Assembly (NCBI GenBank): GCA_944376955.1
Contig: CALWEB010000149.1
Location: forward strand, 1-9,361
Length of the DNA: 9,361 nt
Direction: 5' to 3'
Origin: an uncultured Agathobaculum sp.
Lineage (GTDB): Bacteria > Bacillota > Clostridia > Oscillospirales > Butyricicoccaceae
Made by a program: the position numbers and the translations under genes. The notes below the pieces were generated by a model. It had not been told where the DNA came from and made no database searches. It saw only the letters and a list, made by a program, of their open reading frames with translations. Positions within the stretch are counted from its first letter, which is position 1; every line of letters starts with the position of its first letter. Positions 5,250 to 9,361 of the stretch are shown here, in pieces.

Positions 5250-6220
5250 AAACGGATGCTGATTTCCCCGCTGGAAAGTGTGCGGGTCTGCCCGGCCGCA
5301 TCGCGTACAAGCAGGAAGCCGTTGTCATCCAGACCGATGCAGTCGGCCTGATAGGTTTCGGCGGGGCCAATGACCTTGACCGGTTTGCCGATGCAGCACA
5401 GGCGGCTGCGGTATTGGTCGAGCAAATCGTCTGCACGATCCTGTTCAAGCAGGGAATAGGCACGCTCAAAATGTGTCAGCACCGCGGCTGCCAGTTCGGC
5501 GCGGCGCGGCGTGCGGCCGAACTCGCTCAGCGCGCCCGCAACTGCGCGCACATCCTCCGGCCAGGCGGGATTGGGCCGCAGATTGACGCCGATCCCCACC
5601 AGCAGCGAACTGATAGTGCCGCTTTCGCCCTCGATGGTCGCTTCGGTCAGGATGCCGCTGAGCTTGCGGCCTTCATGCAGTACATCGTTGACCCACTTGA
5701 TCTCGGGCGAGAACCCTGCCGTCTGCGTTACCGCTTCTGCCACGGCCACCGCAGCGGCGATGGTGGCGAGCTGGATGTGGCCGATGGGCAGGGTGGGGTG
5801 CAGGAGGATGGTTTGGTAAATGCCGGTGTCCGCAGGGGAGACAAAGGTGCGTCCCAGACGGCCGCGCCCACCGGTCTGCTCCTCTGCCAGCAGGACAAAT
5901 CCGTGCGGCCGGTCGAGATACCGCTCTTTGACCACGGTATTGGTTGAGGTCAAGGTGGGCAATACCACCATTTCCCGCCCGACAAAGCGGGTATCGAGCA
6001 ATGCCTGCACGCCGGCCGCGGTCAGGCTGTCATCCTCGGGCGCAAGCCGATAGCCTTCGCCCGGCACGCCGTCGATCGCCATGCCGCTGCTGCGCAATGT
6101 GCCGATTGCCTTGTGTACCGCGGCGCGTGACACGCCAAGCTGCTGCGCCAGCTGACCGCCGGACAGCCGTTTGCCACGCGCCTGTTCAAGCGCCTGTAAA
6201 ACCGCATCTTTGACCGACAT
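5246..6220 (-). CDS. birA: Bifunctional biotin-[acetyl-CoA-carboxylase] ligase / biotin repressor
   Basis: This 324-residue protein activates biotin as biotinyl-AMP and attaches it to carboxylase carrier domains. Residues 1-62 are a winged helix-turn-helix (SGGQLAQQLGVSRAAVHKAI, 20-39), so it can also bind DNA and act as repressor. The ligase domain (about 82-265) shows TSTN (91-94), the biotinyl-AMP loop GGRGRLGRTFVSP (117-129) and KWVNDVL...GRKLSGIL (175-191). The C-terminal SH3-like domain covers about 275-324. Size is normal for a class II enzyme. The start at 6220 has AAGGAGG 8 bases upstream. The frame extends to 6298 and would add a hydrophobic stretch, but that lies upstream of the promoter. 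It diverges from ylmH through overlapping promoters. No biotin gene is nearby. The usual TTGTTAAC-type operator is not obvious, though short ACAATA repeats surround the promoter. Confidence 0.95.
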   Translation of the reverse strand: MSVKDAVLQALEQARGKRLSGGQLAQQLGVSRAAVHKAIGTLRSSGMAIDGVPGEGYRLAPEDDSLTAAGVQALLDTRFVGREMVVLPTLTSTNTVVKERYLDRPHGFVLLAEEQTGGRGRLGRTFVSPADTGIYQTILLHPTLPIGHIQLATIAAAVAVAEAVTQTAGFSPEIKWVNDVLHEGRKLSGILTEATIEGESGTISSLLVGIGVNLRPNPAWPEDVRAVAGALSEFGRTPRRAELAAAVLTHFERAYSLLEQDRADDLLDQYRSRLCCIGKPVKVIGPAETYQADCIGLDDNGFLLVRDAAGQTRTLSSGEISIRF

Positions 6221-6251
6221 ATTCTCTTCCTCCTTGCAGGACAATAATACT

Positions 6252-6280
6252 ATTGTAAACGAAAGCGGGAAATAGTACAA
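6252..6280 (-). promoter_or_regulatory. birA promoter
   Basis: On the minus strand TTGTAC (6275-6280), 17 bases, TACAAT (6252-6257). Start expected near 6245, about 25 bases before the birA ATG. It occupies almost the same bases as the ylmH promoter on the other strand. A further ACAATA (6241-6246) lies at the predicted start and forms an inverted pair with TATTGT (6251-6256). Confidence 0.65.
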
Positions 6281-6281
6281 T
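6253..6281 (+). promoter_or_regulatory. ylmH promoter
   Basis: TTGTAA (6253-6258), 17 bases, TACAAT (6276-6281). Start expected near 6288, about 34 bases before the TTG start codon. The -35 here is the -10 of the birA promoter read backwards, and the reverse holds for the other element, because the 8-bp inverted repeat ACTATTGT (6249-6256) / ACAATAGT (6277-6284) supplies both. Confidence 0.65.
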
Positions 6282-6321
6282 AGTTTTGAGAAAAACAACG
6301 GATTACTGTGGGGGAACGGGA

Positions 6322-7119
6322 TTGAAAAGCAAAAACGAGATTTTAAATGCGCTGGGGCGGACAGGGGAGGAACGGCTGCTGCTGGCCGGATTGCTGGACA
6401 AGGAGCAGACCTGCGCCTCCCGTGGGTATCTGACGCATACCAAATTCCTCAGCATGAGCGAGAGGGCGCTGTGCTCGGATGCGGTGCGGTTGTGTGGCGC
6501 AACGGGACATGCGCTGTTTTGGGGCGGATATGAGGATGCGGAGCGCGGGATTTACCTGTTTTACCCGGATTATCTGGATGAAGAGAGCGCAAAGCAGGCA
6601 GCGCCGCTGGCGTTGCTGCGTGCCCACAAACGGAAAGAGGATGCGCTGACCCATCGGGATTATCTGGGGGCGCTGATGGGATTGCAGATCGACCGTTCGG
6701 TAGTCGGTGACATTCTGGTGCATGAGGAAGGCGCTGATATCCTTGTGCTGGAAGAAATGGCGGATTTTATCCTGCTGCATTTTGCCAAAGCAGGGCGCAA
6801 GCAGTTGTCGCTGACGCGCGAGCCGATGGATCAGCTGCGGGTTGCGCCGGTAGAAGAAAAACAGGGAAGCGGTTCGGTGGCTTCGCCGCGGCTGGACAGC
6901 GTCGCGGCGCTGGTCTTTGGCCTGTCGCGCAAATCGGCACAGGAACGCATTGAAAAAGGGTTGGTATTTGTCAACAACACCCCATGCCTGAAACCGGAGC
7001 GGCAGATCGACGAGGGGGATAAGCTGACCGTGCGTGGGGTTGGCCGCGCGCGGATTGTCGCATTCGGCGGGATGAGCCGAAAGGGAAGGCTTTTTGTGGA
7101 ATTTGTGAAAAACGCATGA
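6322..7119 (+). CDS. ylmH: YlmH-type S4-domain RNA-binding protein (RqcP paralogue)
   Basis: This 265-residue protein matches YlmH, a ribosome-associated RNA-binding protein that in Bacillus subtilis has been linked to ribosome quality control alongside RqcH/RqcP. The N-terminal two thirds are the YlmH-specific RNA-binding part. Residues about 185-265 hold an S4 domain (RLDSVAALVFGLSRKSAQ, then FVNNTPCLKP and VRGVGRARI) and the basic tail GGMSRKGR. I chose TTG at 6322 because GGGGG (6310-6314) lies 7 bases upstream and the promoter would start transcripts near 6288. An earlier in-frame TTG at 6286 lies upstream of that predicted start. In many Firmicutes ylmH sits next to sepF, ylmG and divIVA; here it is away from them. 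No terminator follows, so reading into the SLH gene is possible. Confidence 0.88.
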   Translation: MKSKNEILNALGRTGEERLLLAGLLDKEQTCASRGYLTHTKFLSMSERALCSDAVRLCGATGHALFWGGYEDAERGIYLFYPDYLDEESAKQAAPLALLRAHKRKEDALTHRDYLGALMGLQIDRSVVGDILVHEEGADILVLEEMADFILLHFAKAGRKQLSLTREPMDQLRVAPVEEKQGSGSVASPRLDSVAALVFGLSRKSAQERIEKGLVFVNNTPCLKPERQIDEGDKLTVRGVGRARIVAFGGMSRKGRLFVEFVKNA

Positions 7120-7131
7120 AAAGAATGGTAG

Positions 7132-7160
7132 TTGCCAATTCGGTTTGTGTATGCTATACT
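7132..7160 (+). promoter_or_regulatory. Promoter of the SLH-domain gene
   Basis: TTGCCA (7132-7137), 17 bases, TATACT (7155-7160) preceded by TGC (extended -10). Both hexamers match consensus at 5 of 6 positions. Start expected near 7167, about 24 bases before the ATG. Confidence 0.78.
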
Positions 7161-7171
7161 ATATATAGCAT
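7151..7171. repeat. Inverted repeat over the -10 and start of the SLH gene promoter
   Basis: ATGCTATA (7151-7158) and TATAGCAT (7164-7171) are perfect 8-bp inverted arms around five bases. The repeat covers the extended -10 and the predicted transcription start, so a repressor could block RNA polymerase here. Part of the symmetry comes from the AT-rich -10 itself, so an operator role is only a suggestion. Confidence 0.4.
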
Positions 7172-7190
7172 CAATAAGGGGTGTTAGGAT

Positions 7191-9272
7191 ATGAAAAAAC
7201 GGTTGTTGTCTGCCCTGTTATGCATGGCGATGTTTGTGATGGTGCTCCCGTGTGCTTTGGCGTCGGACCTGGACGGGCACTGGGCGAAAACTTACATCGA
7301 ATATCTTGATCGGGAAGGCGTGATCAATCCGAGCGCAACAACCGGTTTGTATGAGCCGAACCGTGACATGACACGTGCGGAATTCATGCGATACATCAAC
7401 CGCGCATTCCACTTTACGGAAAAGGTGTCGATCTCCTACGCGGACGTGCCGACCAATGCGTGGTATTATGAAACGATTCAGATTGCGAAAAAATATGGGT
7501 ATATCAACGGCGTTGGCGATAACCGGATGGATCCGGAAGGCAAGGTGACGCGGGAGCAGGCGGCCGTGATCATTGGCCGCTTGTTCAAGGCGGATCCCGG
7601 GAATATTTCCCCTTCCGACCTGCCGTTTACCGATCGGGCGCAAATGGCCGGATGGAGCGCGGGCTACATCAAGGCGGTGGCGGATAAAGGCTTCTTGGCT
7701 GGCTATACGGATGGCTCTTTCCAACCGGATCGCGTGGTGACGCGCGGCGAAGTGGCAAAAATCCTGTACTATTATTTGGGTACTTCCTTGTCCGTGGCAG
7801 GGAAAGCGTATACGGGAGCAGACCTGAAAACGGATACCACCAATGTGACGATTTCAGAGAGCTGCACGCTGTCGGACGCTACCATTGAGGGCGACTTGTA
7901 CATCACGGAAGGCTTGGGCTCAAAAGCGGTTACTTTGACCAATGTGACGGTCAAGGGTTCTATCATCGTGTCCGGCGGCACGGTTACAATGATGAATACG
8001 TCGAGCGATCATATGATCGTTTCGTCACCGATGGGGCGCCTGCTGCAGGTTACTGCAACGGGCGCTACGCGCATCGGGAAGTCCGAGATCCAGTCGGCGG
8101 CAACGCTCTATGAAAACGCCTTGACCCCGGCGGACAGCGATGGCTTTTCGGACGTGGTGGTCAATGGCAGCAATCGGGTTTCGCTGACACTGGATGCAGC
8201 GATTGATAATCTGACGCTTGCCGGAGAAGCGACGGTCAGTACGACCGCAGGTGCGCAGATCTACGTGCTGACGGTGCAGCAAGCGGCTTCGATCACCGGA
8301 TATGGTGCGATATATCAGGCGGATATCCAATCCAAGGGTGTGACCTTTGCAAGCAGCGTGAACGTATCCGGTTATACATTGGCAGGGGGTGTTTCCGCCA
8401 CGATTGGTGGGAAAACCGTAACCAAATCCAGCGTTGCTGGTGTTGTGCCGCAGAAAATTGCGCTGGATTTGGCGAATCCTTCGGCCATTGGCAAGCGTGT
8501 TATGGTAAATGTGCCGGTGGGGGTGTCCGTGCTAAACGTTTCCAGCGGAGGAAAAAACCTGTCTTCCACTTCGGATTATACGAAAACCGCGTTTGGCATC
8601 ACCATTTCGGCGGAGTATCTCACCTCGCTGCCGGTGGGCGAGTATACATTGTCGCTGGCGCTGTCCAATGGACGGCGGGAGAGCATCGCCCTTTCGGTTT
8701 CCAATTCCGAGCAGGCGACACAGGTGCAGACGGTTTCGTTTGATCGCTATTATCGATCTTCCGGTTTCCGGGATGTCAGCATCAAGCTGGATGGTGTCTT
8801 GTCGGAGGGTGATGTGCACAGCGTGGTTTTGGGCATGTCCGAGATTGACTATGATTTCGACAATACCACGCGTTCTTTGGTGCTGCGTCGCGGTGTTTTG
8901 GCGCAGATGCGGGCCGGTACTTATACCGTGTCGGCAGATCTGAAAAACGGCGGCGTGAGAACGTTCAATTTAACCGTGATGGATTCAACCCCTGCCGGGA
9001 TGCAGGTGAATGTCGCGGAATATGATGTGGATGCGCCGGTGGAAGCGTACCTCAAACTGCCGCTGAGCAGTTTGTCGCTGCGCAGCGTGGTGGCGCCGAA
9101 AGATGGTGTGCCGGTGGAATTGCAGGCCGGGACGGAGTACACGACTTCGGCGGATGGGTTGACGCTGACCCAGGCGGCGCTGGAGAAATTCCGGCAGGCA
9201 GGCACGTTGGTAGAGTTTACCGTGACCATGAGCGATGATTCGGTGTATACCTTGGTGATCGATTATATTTAA
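7191..9272 (+). CDS. SLH-anchored surface protein with repeat-rich middle and three Ig-like modules
   Basis: This 693-residue protein is exported and wall-attached. Residues 1-24 are a signal peptide ending ALA. Three S-layer homology domains follow at about 25-75, 83-134 and 146-197, with the TRAE, TREQ and TRGE motifs at 61, 120 and 184. SLH triplets bind pyruvylated wall polysaccharide. Residues about 215-410 are rich in Thr, Val, Gly and short beta strands (SDATIEGDLYI, NVTVKGSIIVSGG), suggesting a beta-solenoid. Residues about 419-505, 511-597 and 601-693 are three related Ig-like modules resembling X2/DUF-type surface modules, with aligned motifs EYLTSLPVGEYTL, GVLAQMRAGTYTV and ALEKFRQAGTLVEF. 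No catalytic residues are recognised, so it is a structural or adhesive protein. AAGGGG lies 9 bases before the ATG. Its last 29 bases belong to the terminal palindrome, but the reading frame is complete. Confidence 0.9.
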   Translation: MKKRLLSALLCMAMFVMVLPCALASDLDGHWAKTYIEYLDREGVINPSATTGLYEPNRDMTRAEFMRYINRAFHFTEKVSISYADVPTNAWYYETIQIAKKYGYINGVGDNRMDPEGKVTREQAAVIIGRLFKADPGNISPSDLPFTDRAQMAGWSAGYIKAVADKGFLAGYTDGSFQPDRVVTRGEVAKILYYYLGTSLSVAGKAYTGADLKTDTTNVTISESCTLSDATIEGDLYITEGLGSKAVTLTNVTVKGSIIVSGGTVTMMNTSSDHMIVSSPMGRLLQVTATGATRIGKSEIQSAATLYENALTPADSDGFSDVVVNGSNRVSLTLDAAIDNLTLAGEATVSTTAGAQIYVLTVQQAASITGYGAIYQADIQSKGVTFASSVNVSGYTLAGGVSATIGGKTVTKSSVAGVVPQKIALDLANPSAIGKRVMVNVPVGVSVLNVSSGGKNLSSTSDYTKTAFGITISAEYLTSLPVGEYTLSLALSNGRRESIALSVSNSEQATQVQTVSFDRYYRSSGFRDVSIKLDGVLSEGDVHSVVLGMSEIDYDFDNTTRSLVLRRGVLAQMRAGTYTVSADLKNGGVRTFNLTVMDSTPAGMQVNVAEYDVDAPVEAYLKLPLSSLSLRSVVAPKDGVPVELQAGTEYTTSADGLTLTQAALEKFRQAGTLVEFTVTMSDDSVYTLVIDYI

Positions 9273-9361
9273 TGTTGGAACACATGAAAAAGGCGGCGCC
9301 CGCGGGCGCCGCCTTTTTCATGTGTTCCAACATTAAATATAATCGATCACCAAGGTATACA
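9244..9361. repeat. Perfect 118-bp palindrome reaching the window end
   Basis: The two 59-base arms (9244-9302 and 9303-9361) are exact reverse complements, centred on CGCG. The left arm holds the last 29 bases of the SLH gene (stop 9270-9272) and half of its terminator. The right arm therefore repeats the gene end backwards, with the stop at 9333-9335 on the minus strand. The symmetry stops only because the window stops. A fold-back at a contig end is the simplest explanation; the core terminator is probably real. Confidence 0.9.
9286..9319 (+). terminator. Terminator of the SLH gene (core of the palindrome)
   Basis: GAAAAAGGCGGCGCC / GGCGCCGCCTTTTTC with a CGCG centre lies 13 bases after the stop codon. 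GC-rich stem plus T-run is a standard intrinsic terminator, equally good on both strands. Because it lies at the middle of a larger palindrome that may be artificial, bases beyond 9319 should not be trusted. Confidence 0.8.

Noticed and set aside
5240..5947. Open frame of 235 codons on the plus strand opposite birA
   Set aside because: Antisense to a clear BirA ligase domain; no ribosome binding site or recognisable motif.
6221..6298. N-terminal extension of BirA with a hydrophobic, signal-like stretch ending in Cys
   Set aside because: The extension runs through both promoters; AAGGAGG before 6220 and the normal BirA start there explain the gene. The lipoprotein look is chance.
6286..6321. 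Upstream TTG start for ylmH
   Set aside because: It lies at or before the predicted transcript start, so no ribosome binding site would be present; TTG at 6322 has GGGGG upstream.
9244..9361. Telomere or mobile-element end
   Set aside because: The palindrome copies the end of an ordinary gene and its terminator and stops with the window; no telomere resolvase, transposase or target duplication is visible. Kept as a finding because reads could settle it.

Overview
The window looks like chromosomal DNA of a moderately GC-rich Firmicute of class Clostridia, probably an Oscillospirales-type gut anaerobe. This rests on gene content (NiaR with a 3H domain, a 3D-domain wall protein, RNase J, an EFR1-type flavodoxin-ferredoxin protein, a bifunctional BirA, YlmH, an SLH surface protein), AGGAGG-type ribosome binding sites and sigma-A promoters. 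The family calls are by eye, and the exact lineage is a guess.

Layout. Bases 1-48 hold no recognisable feature. niaR (49-576, minus) and a secreted 3D-domain protein (657-1367, minus) follow; the terminator of the second contains the promoter of the first. Bases 1368-2046 carry the promoter of the 3D gene, a six-copy array of TGTxxx hexamers at an exact 11-bp period just downstream of it, a doubtful cysteine-rich ORF, and the promoter and structured leader of the RNase J gene (2047-3705, plus). A strong terminator ends rnj. A monocistronic flavodoxin/2x[4Fe-4S] gene (3818-4639, plus) comes next and converges on an unrecognised 178-residue gene (4666-5202, minus), with a shared hairpin between them. 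birA (5246-6220, minus) lies just upstream of that gene. birA and ylmH (6322-7119, plus) diverge from two sigma-A promoters laid over each other in the same 30 bp. The last gene (7191-9272, plus) encodes a 693-residue SLH-anchored surface protein.

How the genes fit together. There is no single pathway. The region mixes cofactor control (NiaR for niacin/NAD, BirA for biotin), RNA turnover and ribosome rescue (RNase J, YlmH), a small redox protein, and cell-wall or surface proteins (3D domain, SLH). Almost every gene has its own recognisable promoter and several have a terminator, so most are separate transcription units. The likely co-transcribed pairs are birA with the 178-residue gene, and possibly ylmH with the SLH gene.

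Most worth checking: (1) the 11-bp hexamer array at the 3D gene, which has the geometry of a WalR- or PhoP-type response-regulator operator but with six half-sites; (2) the superimposed birA/ylmH promoters; (3) a perfect 118-bp palindrome that runs exactly to the last base of the window and is probably an assembly fold-back around a terminator. I did not find a clearly new multi-gene system.
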